Positions 50,571-60,225 of a DNA stretch of 64,000 nucleotides are shown here, in pieces (position 1 is the first letter of the stretch; every line of letters starts with the position of its first letter). Origin of the DNA: Aureispira sp963837355 (GTDB lineage: Bacteria; Bacteroidota; Bacteroidia; Chitinophagales; Saprospiraceae); the NCBI GenBank assembly GCA_963837355.1, contig CAWIMY010000003.1, positions 682,001 to 746,000 on the forward strand, read 5' to 3'. Below the pieces are notes generated by a model, which was not told where the DNA came from, did not search any database, and worked only from the letters and a program-made list of their open reading frames with translations. The position numbers were made by a program, and so were the translations under genes.

Positions 50571-51590
50571 ATGAAAGAAAGAGCTAATGGGTTTTCGGTT
50601 TTTCTACTTATCTTGGGAGGACTAAGTTGGGGCTTATTGCTCGCTTGCAAAACGCCTAGATCCACTGTTTCCACTACTTTAGCCAACCCTTCCACACGTC
50701 TTATCAATACAGTTATGAACGATACGATTACGCTACGCGAACCACTAGTTTTTGATGCTCCCTTAGATAGTTTGACGCTATTGCTAAAAGAAATTATAGT
50801 GACAGAAGATGCCCCTTTGAAGCTTCTGTTGGAAGTATCTATCACTACTTATAAAAAACTGGAGCAGCAGCGGGCTTTTCATAACGCTCCTAAAGACCGC
50901 TTAGACAACATGGAAATTCCATTCGAAGCAGGAAAACCCATTTACTTGATGTTACAATGGCGTGCAGATAAACAAGATTTATTTCCTTCTGCTGCTACCA
51001 ATTGGAAAACCTATTTTGAAAACGCGCCATCAACCGATCCCTTATTACAAGAAAAACATTGGAATTTACTATCGGCGATGCAGCACGAGCCAGTTCCTGA
51101 AAGCCTAGGTGGGGGCTTCTCTCGCAGAGGTTACCGCACCAAATTCACCCAACCGCTCAACAAAAATGACGAATTGCGCCGCAAAGGCCCTGTCACTACC
51201 GCCATTGTGCAAGCCCTGATTGAAAGCTATTTTTCTATTGACTTTCAAGAGGATCAACAGGCTTTTGTGTTAGAATTGAAAGCAGGAGAGCAAGGTTATA
51301 AGGTACAAATCAAAGCCCAAGAGGAGACAACAGGACTTTGGCTGCAAATACAGCCTGTTACCCCCCTCACCACCGCGCAACGACAACAAGCAACGGCCCA
51401 ATTAGACACCATCAATGCCCTACAAACGCTGGGCGAATTTCAGGTAGAAGGGGAGCAATTGGTGTACGAACAGCAGATGAGTATTCCCGCCGAAGCGGTG
51501 CATTACAAATGGGTGCAAGAATCTCTATTAACGGCAGTCTCCTTAGTACACCAACAATACCGAACCTTGCTGCTAGTCAAAGAAAAATAA
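50571..51590 (+). CDS. Lipoprotein with YbjN-like C-terminal domain, paralogue 1
   Basis: I use the ATG at 50571 (339 residues), which starts a lipoprotein signal (FSVFLLILGGLSWGLLLACK, lipid Cys27). The mature protein shares its whole layout with the gene at 51740: PLLQEKHWNLLSAMQ, then GYRTKFTQPLNKNDELRRKG. It ends in a domain (LELKAGEQGYKVQIKAQEE, QATAQLDTINALQTLGEFQV) that resembles YbjN/type III chaperone-like folds. It lies 24 bases after the DUF4157 gene, so it is probably made with it. A carrier, immunity or delivery partner of the effector is likely, but this is inference. Confidence 0.65.
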   Translation: MKERANGFSVFLLILGGLSWGLLLACKTPRSTVSTTLANPSTRLINTVMNDTITLREPLVFDAPLDSLTLLLKEIIVTEDAPLKLLLEVSITTYKKLEQQRAFHNAPKDRLDNMEIPFEAGKPIYLMLQWRADKQDLFPSAATNWKTYFENAPSTDPLLQEKHWNLLSAMQHEPVPESLGGGFSRRGYRTKFTQPLNKNDELRRKGPVTTAIVQALIESYFSIDFQEDQQAFVLELKAGEQGYKVQIKAQEETTGLWLQIQPVTPLTTAQRQQATAQLDTINALQTLGEFQVEGEQLVYEQQMSIPAEAVHYKWVQESLLTAVSLVHQQYRTLLLVKEK

Positions 51591-51739
51591 GCGAACGGCC
51601 GTTTTGTACCATGATTTTTGGAGCTTTTGGCAAACATCTTTTGCTTTAAAAGGGTTATGTTTAGGGGAACAGCCTTGCCCAAGCAGGTCAACCACTATCA
51701 ACGAACATGGGATCACTCTTCCAATAAACACTACTAACA

Positions 51740-52624
51740 ATGACCAATACTTTTTCCGTCGACCAAACCATTGCTTTTCATCCACCTCTAGAGCGCGGAT
51801 TGATTGTTTTAGAACAAATCAGCGCTGAAAAAACAAAAAATGGCTGGGTAGAGGTAACGTTAGATTTACACACAGACTACGCCACTTATACCCGCCTAGA
51901 AAAAGCACAGTCTTTCAATAATTTGCCCGAAAATCGCTTAGAGAGCATGGACTCTCCTTTTACCGATACCTTGCCCGTACACATCACCGTTGCTCTAAAA
52001 GAGAACTGTTATTACCTTTTGCCTGATACACAAACTGATTTGGCGCACTACTTTATGCACTTAGAAAACGAAGCGCCGTTGCTACAAGAGAGTCGCTGGA
52101 ATGTATTGAGTGTGTTGCAACAACAAGAATTGTTGGAACCAAGTGGGAATAATATTTTGGTGCAATCGGGCTATCGCACGCGTTCTACGCAACCGTCAGA
52201 TGAGGCAGAAGCCCTCAAAAAACGAGGCCCTATTTCAAGAGCGGTTATCGAGGCTTTTCAAGAACAAGATTTTCCTGTTTATTACAGTGACACCAAGCAG
52301 GCTTTTGAAGTGGACATTACGTTAAAAAAACAACAGTATAAGTTGTTGTTAGCACCTCATGATATTCATTTTACGCTTTCGCTAACGATTTACAATGACA
52401 AAGCTTTGGAAACGGAGCATTTAACAGCCGCCTCACAAGCGCTTCGAGGCATTAATGCGGAATTGCCTTTGGGGGATTTTTCTATTAACAACAACCACTT
52501 TACTTTTTTCCAATTTATGAAAGTGCCAAGGGCTTATTTGCACCGCGATTGGGTGAATGAGACGATGGCGGTCGCGTTGGAATTGTGCCAAAAGTATTAC
52601 AGCCGTATTACCGACGCTGCTTAA
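51740..52624 (+). CDS. Cytoplasmic YbjN-like paralogue 2
   Basis: A 294-residue protein with no signal sequence. It is similar over its length to the lipoprotein at 50571. Shared marks are YTRLEKAQSFNNLPENRLES, then PLLQESRWNVLSVLQ, GYRTRSTQPSDEAEALKKRG and QAFEVDITLKKQQYKLLL. The C-terminal part has the YbjN-like order of strands and helices (LTAASQALRGINAELPLGDF). The pair differs only in localisation: one copy lipid-anchored, the other cytoplasmic. I infer that the cytoplasmic copy may bind the DUF4157 protein before export. Confidence 0.65.
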   Translation: MTNTFSVDQTIAFHPPLERGLIVLEQISAEKTKNGWVEVTLDLHTDYATYTRLEKAQSFNNLPENRLESMDSPFTDTLPVHITVALKENCYYLLPDTQTDLAHYFMHLENEAPLLQESRWNVLSVLQQQELLEPSGNNILVQSGYRTRSTQPSDEAEALKKRGPISRAVIEAFQEQDFPVYYSDTKQAFEVDITLKKQQYKLLLAPHDIHFTLSLTIYNDKALETEHLTAASQALRGINAELPLGDFSINNNHFTFFQFMKVPRAYLHRDWVNETMAVALELCQKYYSRITDAA

Positions 52625-52652
52625 TTTGTTCATTTAGCTAGAATTTACAGCC

Positions 52653-53546
52653 ATGTCTTTACCCAAAATACTGATTATTGGCGCTACGGGCAATGTAGGT
52701 CAAGCAGTGATCCATACCTTAGTTCAACGCGACGGAGAGTACGAATTGTTCGCGGGTGTCCGCGACTTGGAGCGGGGAAAACTCCATTTAGGGGCCTATA
52801 CCCAATTGCAATACCGCCAGTTTGATTTTGAGGATTCCCGTAGCTTTGGAGCGGCGTTGCAGGGGATAGACCGCGTATTTTTAATGCGGCCGCCTAGCTT
52901 GGCAGATATTCCGCGTTACTTTGAGCCTTTGGTGCAAGCGATGAAAGCCGCTGGCACTAAGCTTGTTGTATTTTTGTCGGTACATGGTGCAGAACGCAGC
53001 CGCATCATTCCCCACAACAAAATTGAGCGCCTTATTCAACGGCACGGCCTGACGCATGTTTTTATTCGGCCTAGCTATTTTATGCAAAACCTGACGACTA
53101 CCTTATATCAAGATATTCGAGATCGTCGCAAGATTGTTTTGCCTGCGGGTAATGCGGTCTTTAATTGGATTGATGTGAAGGATGTGGGTAAAGTCATTGC
53201 CTTGGTGCTGGACGAAGCGGCAGCACACGCCAACAAAGTCTACGAATTAACGGGCTCAGAGAATTTGAATTTTTACCAAGTTGTCGAAATTCTCAACCGC
53301 TTTTTGCGTTGGCGCATTCGTTACCACCCCATGAATCCGCTGGCGTTCTATTGGCGCAAACGGCGCGAGAATTATCCCAAGGAGTACTTGTTGGTCTTGA
53401 CCATGCTGCACGTATTGCCGCGCTTTGGCGGCAACCCTATCATCACCAATGATTATCGAATGCTGACGGGAGAATCGCCCAGCTTATTGCAAGATTTTGC
53501 CAAACGCAATGCCCAGTTGCTGAATGTAAAGGGCAATGACGTGTAA
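52653..53546 (+). CDS. NmrA-type NAD(P)-binding protein
   Basis: A 297-residue atypical short-chain dehydrogenase. The Rossmann motif is ILIIGATGNVGQAV (6-19), with AGVRD marking the second strand. FLMRPPSLADIPRYFEPLVQ and VFLSVHGAERSRIIPHNKIE are typical of the NmrA-like group, which often senses redox state or reduces small substrates. VIRPSYFMQN-like text appears as FIRPSYFMQN. The classical Tyr-x-x-x-Lys is replaced by HNKIE. It follows the YbjN-like gene by 28 bases but is probably an ordinary metabolic gene. A bidirectional hairpin follows. Confidence 0.85.
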   Translation: MSLPKILIIGATGNVGQAVIHTLVQRDGEYELFAGVRDLERGKLHLGAYTQLQYRQFDFEDSRSFGAALQGIDRVFLMRPPSLADIPRYFEPLVQAMKAAGTKLVVFLSVHGAERSRIIPHNKIERLIQRHGLTHVFIRPSYFMQNLTTTLYQDIRDRRKIVLPAGNAVFNWIDVKDVGKVIALVLDEAAAHANKVYELTGSENLNFYQVVEILNRFLRWRIRYHPMNPLAFYWRKRRENYPKEYLLVLTMLHVLPRFGGNPIITNDYRMLTGESPSLLQDFAKRNAQLLNVKGNDV

Positions 53547-53587
53547 CAATACTTCCCTATAAGTTCTACTCCTTTCTACCCATAAAA

Positions 53588-53640
53588 GAGGGACATTTCC
53601 ATAGCGCTTTTTATCCAACGACGCTATAGAAATGTCCCTT
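53588..53640. terminator. Bidirectional terminator-like hairpin
   Basis: GGGACATTTC at 53590-53599 pairs with GAAATGTCCC at 53629-53638. After one mismatch ATAGCG pairs with CGCTAT. A TCTTTT tract follows on the minus strand. It separates two convergent genes. Confidence 0.75.
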
Positions 53641-53667
53641 ACTTATTAACGGTACAACCGTTTTATG

Positions 53668-56600
53668 CTAGTATTTCACTACCTTTTTGATTACCTCTTC
53701 TTGGCCGTTGTTGAAGCGAATAAAGTAAACGCCTGTCGCCAAATCGGCTACCTTCAAACGAGTATTGCCTTGTAAGGTGCCTGATTGGACGATTTGTCCT
53801 TGAACACTAATAATTTGGTAAGGCAAGTTGCCTTGAATGTTGGTAATAACCTCCAAGTAATCGTTGAACGGATTGGGTGCTACCTCTAGCACGTTCTCTT
53901 CTGCTGCTAATGCCATGGTGCTCACTGCTGTGGCAGAAGCTACTTCAAAGCCGTCAATTGCTATGTCCGAAGAGAAGGTGGTTCCTGTAGTTCCTCGGAA
54001 ACGGAAACGCACATCGTTGAGCCCCGCATAAGGCTGCAAATTGATGCTACTTTGAAGCCACCGATCGCCTAGATCAGTAGCGCGTGCCCAAAGAGACGTC
54101 CAGTTAGTTGTGCTAGTGCGTACTTCTAATACCAATATTCCCATTGTGTTCCCATACATGTGGTAATCAAAGGTCAATTCAGGGTCTGTGATGGTAGATA
54201 AATTAAAACAAGGACTGTTTAGAATCGCTACTTTACCATTGTCATTGGGTACACTAGCTTCCATATAAATGTAAAATTGGCCTTCATTGGCGGCTGTTGG
54301 TCCTGTTCCTGAAGAAGTAGTCGCTCCTGACAAGATCGTCCAATCAAAATCATCCCCAACTGCTTGTGTCCAGTCTCCCAAACCTGTTTCAAATCCTTCT
54401 GTGTAAGGATAGTTGGTAATCGTGTTTCCACAAGAGAACACAGGCGTAGCAATCTGAATACCATCAATCGCCATGTCCGACTCAAAGGAGTTGGTTAGAC
54501 CAGTAAAACGAAGGCGCAAATCGCTAGCATTGCGGTAAGCATTCAAATCAACAGAAGCAGGAATCCAAGCATTGCCTAAGTCCCCTGTGCGTGACCAAAT
54601 CGAGGTCCAAGCACCACCTCCTACACTTACTTCAATCGTCAATGTTCCCATAGCACTGCTAACACTGTACATGTGGTAATCAAACGTCAACTCAGGAAAA
54701 GAGAGCGCCGTCAAATCAAAACAAGGACTCACCAAGCGGGCTACTTTGCCGTTGTCGTTGGGCGAAGTTGCTTCTGTATACATATAAAAAGCACCTGCAC
54801 TAGCAGCCGTAGGCCCTGTACCTGTAGAGGTTGTTGGACCACTGTTGCGTGTCCAGTCAAAATCATCATCAGTCGTCTGTGTCCAGCCCCCTAACCCTGT
54901 TTCAAAACTTTCGGTATAAGGAAACGTGCTGATTAAGTTACAATTAGGTGTCCCTGCACTCACAGAAACATCGTCAATAGCTATATCAGAATTGAACCCT
55001 GTTCCCGTCACACCATTAAAGCGAACGCGCAATTCAGTTTCTGTCGTAAAAGCATTCAAATCAATGGTATCCGTTATCCAGTTGCCGCCTTGGTCGTTGG
55101 TTCTCGTCCAAAGGGTAGCCCAAGTAACTCCATTGGTACTTACTTCTACTTTCAATTCCCCCATGTCTGTTCCAAACATGTGGTAATCAAAAATCAATTG
55201 TGGGTAAGCCAAATTGCTCAGGTTCAAACAAGGCAATTGTAGATTGGCATTGATGTTTGGAAAGTTAGGGCTACTCGCTTCAATATAAGCATAGTACAAC
55301 CCATTGCTGGCAGCCAATGGCCCTGTAGAGCCCGAAGGTGTTGCCCCTGTAAAGACGGTCCAGTCAATATCGTCGTTGGCATCTTGTGTAAAGAGACCAA
55401 TATTGTTGTTTTCAAAACTCTCGGAATAGGGAAATGCAGCAATCGTAGTATTACAAACAGGAATCACAATGTTATTTCCTGAGCTATCAATTCCACAAGC
55501 GGGCATATCCAAACCAATATCAGCAATCAAGCGATCACTACGACCACTAGAACCATTGGTACAACCACCCGTGTTGTGAATGGCGACCACTAAGTTGGTA
55601 TTGAAATCCAATACAGGCGATCCAGAACTTCCTCCCTCTGTATCAGCAAAATAACGGGCACCATTGGCATTGATTTGATTGATAATGGCAAACCCTTGCG
55701 CATTGCCTCCTTGATCCGTGCTTACCGCAATTTCTTTACGTCGTCCTCCAGGATGTTGTACAATATAAATACGATCATTGACAACAGGAGGCACAGAACT
55801 TAAACTCAAAAAGCCATAAGTATTAACAATACCCGCCAATGTTCTACCTACGTTGGGTGTCAACTGCGTCAACGTGTAATCTAATACGCCACTTGTCTTA
55901 ATAAATACAGCAGAACTAGCTACAACATCTTGCACCGCATTGGCTGTTCCTGCACAGTTGGTCGCTTGATAATTGAATACAAAATCCGTATTCGCCGCTT
56001 CTGTTGCGGTTCCAATACAATGGTTATTCGTCATCACGTTACCATTACAACCCAATAACCAACCCGTACACAAACCAGCACCGCCAATAACTAGGCGACA
56101 AACTGAACGGCCTTTGTCAAACATATTGGTGCCATTATAACACTCTATCTGTTCTTTGTCATCAACACCACAAATTGCTTTATTGCTCACTAGGGTCTGA
56201 ATACGCGCTTCTGAGTATCCATAGGCGACTTGTGTCAAGTCAAATCCATAAGCAGCAGAAGAGCTTTTGCTGTACAAGCGGACGCGGACGCGTTCATCAA
56301 AAATAATTTGTGACCAGAAATTACTTAACATTTGACCATCTTGGTCAATGATTTTTCCCTGTGCAGCATAGTGAATGGTTTCGCCAGAGTTCAGACCAAT
56401 AACTTCTACATAGTCTCCAGGAGCCAAATCGAAGCGTTCAAAATAAAGCTTGATATAAGCAGAATTCTTATTGTAGAATTCTTGTTCAAAAGCAATCCGC
56501 TCACCGCCCATACTATTATAAGGGTGGGAAGGGGCTATTTGAATAGGTAGGATGTCTCCAATTTTAATAGGTTTCCTAGTATACCCGTCAGCCGTGAAGT

Positions 56601-56676
56601 CTGGGGTAGCTGCAATAGGGGTTTGTGCATAACTGTAGTGGCACAAAAACACTAAAAAGAGGACTAGTTTTTTCAT
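53668..56676 (-). CDS. Secreted trypsin-like serine protease with three MAM-like domains and a T9SS sorting tail
   Basis: I use the ATG at 56676 (1002 residues), which opens signal MKKLVLFLVFLCHYSYAQ. The protease domain is near 170-400, with the catalytic His in TNNHCIGTATEA, Asp in VLDYTLTQL and Ser in TEGGSSGSPVLDF. Three tandem domains of about 160 residues follow (about 410-910), each starting with FPY(S/T)ESFE or YPYTEGFE and containing PELTFDYHMYG, like MAM domains. The last 80 residues (VLEVAPNPFNDYLEV, GVYFIRFNNGQEEVIKKVVK) are a type A sorting domain for the T9SS. The product should be exported and attached to, or released from, the cell surface. Confidence 0.93.
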   Translation of the reverse strand: MKKLVLFLVFLCHYSYAQTPIAATPDFTADGYTRKPIKIGDILPIQIAPSHPYNSMGGERIAFEQEFYNKNSAYIKLYFERFDLAPGDYVEVIGLNSGETIHYAAQGKIIDQDGQMLSNFWSQIIFDERVRVRLYSKSSSAAYGFDLTQVAYGYSEARIQTLVSNKAICGVDDKEQIECYNGTNMFDKGRSVCRLVIGGAGLCTGWLLGCNGNVMTNNHCIGTATEAANTDFVFNYQATNCAGTANAVQDVVASSAVFIKTSGVLDYTLTQLTPNVGRTLAGIVNTYGFLSLSSVPPVVNDRIYIVQHPGGRRKEIAVSTDQGGNAQGFAIINQINANGARYFADTEGGSSGSPVLDFNTNLVVAIHNTGGCTNGSSGRSDRLIADIGLDMPACGIDSSGNNIVIPVCNTTIAAFPYSESFENNNIGLFTQDANDDIDWTVFTGATPSGSTGPLAASNGLYYAYIEASSPNFPNINANLQLPCLNLSNLAYPQLIFDYHMFGTDMGELKVEVSTNGVTWATLWTRTNDQGGNWITDTIDLNAFTTETELRVRFNGVTGTGFNSDIAIDDVSVSAGTPNCNLISTFPYTESFETGLGGWTQTTDDDFDWTRNSGPTTSTGTGPTAASAGAFYMYTEATSPNDNGKVARLVSPCFDLTALSFPELTFDYHMYSVSSAMGTLTIEVSVGGGAWTSIWSRTGDLGNAWIPASVDLNAYRNASDLRLRFTGLTNSFESDMAIDGIQIATPVFSCGNTITNYPYTEGFETGLGDWTQAVGDDFDWTILSGATTSSGTGPTAANEGQFYIYMEASVPNDNGKVAILNSPCFNLSTITDPELTFDYHMYGNTMGILVLEVRTSTTNWTSLWARATDLGDRWLQSSINLQPYAGLNDVRFRFRGTTGTTFSSDIAIDGFEVASATAVSTMALAAEENVLEVAPNPFNDYLEVITNIQGNLPYQIISVQGQIVQSGTLQGNTRLKVADLATGVYFIRFNNGQEEVIKKVVKY

Positions 56677-57220
56677 GTTGAAAAAGTGTTGGTTTGTGTA
56701 AGCAAATAGTTGTAGTAGTGAAACTGCTCTTTGTAAAGCTATGATAAACCAATCGCTGCATTTCACCAACTAACACTAAGCTAGAGGAAGAAAAAAGTAC
56801 AAAGAATTGTGGTCAAACAACTTTTCTTAGGTATGCAATTTCTATGATCATAGATTAGCGGCTGTGGGGAAGCGGTTAATCTATAGAACATCAAAGACTT
56901 ATTCTCAAATGTTTTAGTAAGGAAGGGTTGAATTGGAGTGGTGATGGTGTGTCTATTTAATTAGACAGGGAAAAATAGGAGGTGGTTGTCTGTAGGGAAC
57001 AAAATAAGTAAATATTACAGCATTATCAGGGTATTTAACCCAAAAAACACTATTTTTACCGTATTAACATTTATTGTTTGTGGAATTGATGGCTTTATAG
57101 CAATCGAGGAGACTTTTGAAGAGTGACTTATTCAACTCGCTATCAGGCTTCTTACAAGGATTGCGTTTACAGCGTTTTGATTGACACAATACAAACTTCG
57201 ACCAAAAGCACACAGCGCGT
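56677..57220. other. Divergent intergenic region
   Basis: This gap of 544 bases lies upstream of both the protease gene and the gene at 57221. It contains AGATTA/TAATCT around a GC-rich centre near 56850-56885, a possible hairpin. A Cys-containing frame on the minus strand overlaps the start of the gene at 57221 and is probably accidental. I see no RNA gene. Confidence 0.4.
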
Positions 57221-57580
57221 ATGAGCAAGGAAAAATACTTAGATAAAGTTATCACTTGGGTAGAGAAAAGAAAAATTAGTTCTCTCAAAACATCTTTCGA
57301 AAGCGAAGGGTATGAGGCTCCTAAAATCTTTACCAATCAAGCGACGAAAGAACAAGTGCAACCCGATGTATCTTTTACTATTGACAACGCTACTCACTAT
57401 TCAGAAATCGCTTTGAAATGCGAAGACACGCGCCGTTTAGTGACTCGTTGGAAATTGTTGAGCTTGATGGCTTCGGTCAAAAAAGGTCAACTACACTTGT
57501 TTGCCCCCAAAGGACACAAGATTTTCACTAAAAAATTAGTAGAAGATAACAACATCGACGCATTGATTCACTCTCTATAA
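57221..57580 (+). CDS. Conserved-looking protein of unknown function
   Basis: A 119-residue soluble protein. It starts with a basic helix (SKEKYLDKVITWVEKRKISS). QPDVSFTIDNATHYSEIALK and WKLLSLMASVKKGQLHLFAP follow, ending in ALIHSL. The order of strands and helices, with PD and EIALK, recalls a PD-(D/E)xK nuclease core. The Glu and Lys are spaced E-x-x-x-K, however, so an active nuclease is doubtful. I do not recognise the family. It has its own terminator. Confidence 0.65.
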   Translation: MSKEKYLDKVITWVEKRKISSLKTSFESEGYEAPKIFTNQATKEQVQPDVSFTIDNATHYSEIALKCEDTRRLVTRWKLLSLMASVKKGQLHLFAPKGHKIFTKKLVEDNNIDALIHSL

Positions 57581-57611
57581 TATAGGAGCGTCTCGCACGC
57601 ACAGCTTATTC

Positions 57612-57664
57612 AAAAAAGCAACGGGTATTCTTTTACGAAACTAGACTACCTGTTGCTTTTTTTG
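57612..57664 (+). terminator. Rho-independent terminator
   Basis: AAGCAACGGGTA at 57616-57627 pairs with TACCTGTTGCTT at 57647-57658 (12 pairs, one G-T), and TTTTTTT follows. It lies about 35 bases after the stop of the gene at 57221. Confidence 0.88.
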
Positions 57665-57824
57665 TTTGTATCATTCATCCGTCCCCTTTTGCCATTTCTT
57701 CCTATCCTTCCCTCCTACCCGTAAATTTACCGAATCCAATTAGATTTTGTAACGTTTATTATTTCCATTACAACAACCGATCAAAGCCTTCTTAAAGATT
57801 GTTTTTGATCAGAATACACAATAC

Positions 57825-59093
57825 ATGACATTTGAAGATTTAAGAATTGTTGAGCCTATTCTAAAAGCATTAGACCAACAAGGATATACCCATCCTACTC
57901 CTATTCAAGCGCAAGCGATTCCAATCCTATTACAGGGCAAAGATTTATTGGGTTGCGCCCAAACGGGTACGGGCAAAACGGCGGCGTTTACCATTCCCGT
58001 CCTACAAAACATCTACCTCGATCAACAGAGCCGCCCCGCTAGCAAAGGCAAACGCCACATCAAAGCATTGGTAGTGACCCCTACGCGCGAGCTCGCTTTA
58101 CAGATTGGAGAAAACGTAGAGGCTTATGCCAAATTTTTACCCTTGCAAAGCACCGTTATTTTTGGAGGGGTCAAGCAAGGTTCCCAAACCAACATTCTCA
58201 AAAGAGGGGTCGATATTTTGATTGCCACTCCGGGCCGTTTATTGGACTTGATAGGACAAGGTTTTATCCATTTAGACAAATTAGAGTATTTGATCTTGGA
58301 TGAAGCGGATCACATGCTAGACATGGGTTTTATTCACGACATCAAAAAGATCATTGCCAAAATTCCTAAGAATCGGCAATCTCTTTTTTTCTCGGCTACT
58401 ATGCCGCCCGAAATTGTAGCGCTTTCCAAAAACATTTTGGGCAACTACGAACGAGTGACCATCAATCCTGAGCAAACTACGGCCGAACGCGTGGAACAAC
58501 TCGTTTATTATGTCGCTAAAAAAGACAAAATCAAGCTGTTGGGCCACCTCCTCAAAGAACAGGAAATGGAAACGGTGTTGGTTTTTTCGCGCACCAAACA
58601 CGGCGCTGATAAAATCGTGCGCAAGCTCAAACAACTTAATGTAGAAGCGGCGGCCATTCATGGTAATAAATCACAAGGTGCCCGCCAGCGTGCCCTAAAC
58701 GCCTTTAAAGAGGGGCGTATGCACGTATTAGTGGCCACCGATATTGCCGCACGTGGTATTGATGTCGATGAGTTGTCGCACGTTATCAACTACGACTTGC
58801 CCAATATTCCCGAGACCTATGTACACCGTATTGGACGGACAGGCCGAGCGAGCGCTAGCGGACACGCCTTATCTTTTTGTGATGTTGAAGAGCGTGCTTA
58901 CCTGCGAAAAATAGAGCAGTTGATTAAGCAACAAATTGACGAGGTGGACGAGCATCCTTTTGTAGACGAGACGCCTTACAACGCCTCTTCGCAAAAACCT
59001 GCTAACAACAACTCTGGAAAGAAGTCAGGGGGCAATAGACATAAAAAGCCCAACTTCAAGAAGCGTTCGTTCAGAAATAAAAAATCATCGTAA
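57825..59093 (+). CDS. RhlE-type DEAD-box RNA helicase
   Basis: A 422-residue helicase with all motifs: HPTPIQ (23-28), AQTGTGKT (45-52), PTREL (86-90), TPGR (135-138), DEAD (159-162), SAT near 188, ARGID near 314 and HRIGRTGR near 336. The C-terminal tail is basic and rich in Lys, Asn and Ser (SGKKSGGNRHKKPNFKKRS). The motif spacing fits the RhlE group, which acts in ribosome assembly and RNA turnover. It differs from the window's other DEAD-box protein at 1723, which has DEVD and a repeat insertion. The two share a common start (MTF-DL). Confidence 0.93.
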   Translation: MTFEDLRIVEPILKALDQQGYTHPTPIQAQAIPILLQGKDLLGCAQTGTGKTAAFTIPVLQNIYLDQQSRPASKGKRHIKALVVTPTRELALQIGENVEAYAKFLPLQSTVIFGGVKQGSQTNILKRGVDILIATPGRLLDLIGQGFIHLDKLEYLILDEADHMLDMGFIHDIKKIIAKIPKNRQSLFFSATMPPEIVALSKNILGNYERVTINPEQTTAERVEQLVYYVAKKDKIKLLGHLLKEQEMETVLVFSRTKHGADKIVRKLKQLNVEAAAIHGNKSQGARQRALNAFKEGRMHVLVATDIAARGIDVDELSHVINYDLPNIPETYVHRIGRTGRASASGHALSFCDVEERAYLRKIEQLIKQQIDEVDEHPFVDETPYNASSQKPANNNSGKKSGGNRHKKPNFKKRSFRNKKSS

Positions 59094-59122
59094 CACGCCG
59101 CCTTTTTAAGACTGCTTTTCTA

Positions 59123-59158
59123 TTTTTGGGTAGGACACTAGAGTGTCCTACCCAAAAA
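59123..59158. repeat. 17-bp perfect palindrome with U-tract before and A-tract after the stem
   Basis: TTTTTGGGTAGGACACT at 59123-59139 is mirrored exactly by AGTGTCCTACCCAAAAA at 59142-59158, with only AG between the arms. Because the T-run comes first and the A-run last on both strands, it does not look like a normal rho-independent terminator. It lies between the helicase and pseudouridine synthase genes. Confidence 0.8.
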
Positions 59159-59205
59159 AATAGGTCAACTTATTTTATTCACCAATCGCTCTCATTCGTT
59201 TTTCT

Positions 59206-59907
59206 ATGTCAGATTCTTCTATCAGCTTGAACAAATTTATTAGTGCCACGGGCATTTGCTCCCGAAGAGAGGCCGATAAGTGGATTGAGGCAGGACGGGT
59301 TAAAATCAACAACCAAGTAGCACGCCGTGGCAATCGCGTCGAGGAAGGGGATCAAGTGACCTTGGATGATAAACCGCTGAAGGAACAAGTAGAAACGGTG
59401 TATATTCTTCTCCACAAGCCTCCAGGTATCACTTGTACCACCGAACGCCACGATCCCAAAAACATCATCGACTTCGTTAAGCATCCACAACGGATTTTTC
59501 CCATCGGGCGCTTAGACAAGCCTTCTACAGGTTTAATTTTGTTGACCAACGATGGCGATATTGTCAACCGTATTTTGAGAGAGGAAAATGAGCATGAGAA
59601 AGAGTACATTGTTCGGGTCAACCGCCCTATTGATGCCGATTTTATCCGCAAAATGCAAGGAGGGCTGCCCATCTTAGACACCGTTACTAAGCCTTGTCGT
59701 GTAGAGCAATTAGACAAAAGTCGCTTCAAAATCATTCTTACGCAAGGGCTAAATCGTCAAATTCGCCGTATGTGCGAGGCATTGGACTACAAAGTGGTGA
59801 CGCTAAAGCGGGTGCGTATTATGAACATTCGTTTGGGAAAGTTGCCTGTTGGCGAATGGCGTGACTTGACTCCGCGCGAGTTAAAAACACTACAAGACTC
59901 TTTGTAA
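59206..59907 (+). CDS. Ribosomal RNA pseudouridine synthase (RluF/RluB type)
   Basis: A 233-residue enzyme. An N-terminal S4 RNA-binding domain (LNKFISATGICSRREADKWI, GRVKINNQVARRG) is followed by the catalytic domain, with FPIGRLDKPSTGLILLTNDG holding the catalytic Asp104. RRMCEALDYKVVTLKRVRIM near the end is characteristic of the group. It isomerises a uridine in 23S rRNA, and the exact site cannot be read from the sequence. The length is normal for the small subfamily. Confidence 0.93.
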   Translation: MSDSSISLNKFISATGICSRREADKWIEAGRVKINNQVARRGNRVEEGDQVTLDDKPLKEQVETVYILLHKPPGITCTTERHDPKNIIDFVKHPQRIFPIGRLDKPSTGLILLTNDGDIVNRILREENEHEKEYIVRVNRPIDADFIRKMQGGLPILDTVTKPCRVEQLDKSRFKIILTQGLNRQIRRMCEALDYKVVTLKRVRIMNIRLGKLPVGEWRDLTPRELKTLQDSL

Positions 59908-60225
59908 AGCACTGATAAATGCCTTCTTTACCTTTTCACCTAACCTCTCCAAAGGAGAAGTCCTATCAAACATTCTGGCACTAGAAAAGAAAGGCTTGTT
60001 TTTTGGACTTTTTTTAACGAGTTTTGTAGCCGAAGTTGTTCAGCAAAAAGCCTTCTTATAGGGTTGGCGGTCTTCAACAAACAACGTATACGGTCTACTC
60101 CCTTTAACATTTGAGCTCCGAGAGCACTCCTTATTTAACGAGATTGGTCTGTTTTTAAGAACGTTATAACCAACCTTGTAGTCGTTTAGCTGTTATAGGG
60201 CTGTTGTTTCACCAAACACCAAGTT
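59908..60225. other. Intergenic region upstream of trkA
   Basis: A gap of 318 bases. It has short T-runs and a CCTCTCCAAAGGAGA stretch that may form a small hairpin. I see no frame, RNA gene or clear promoter motif in it. Confidence 0.35.

Noticed and set aside
57064..57336. A 90-codon minus-strand frame with several Cys residues
   Set aside because: It overlaps the start of the better-supported gene at 57221, lacks a domain and has a mixed hydrophobic start. I treat it as chance.
57221..57580. Assignment as a PD-(D/E)xK nuclease
   Set aside because: PD and EIALK are present, but the spacing E-x-x-x-K does not match the catalytic motif, so I leave the gene without a function.
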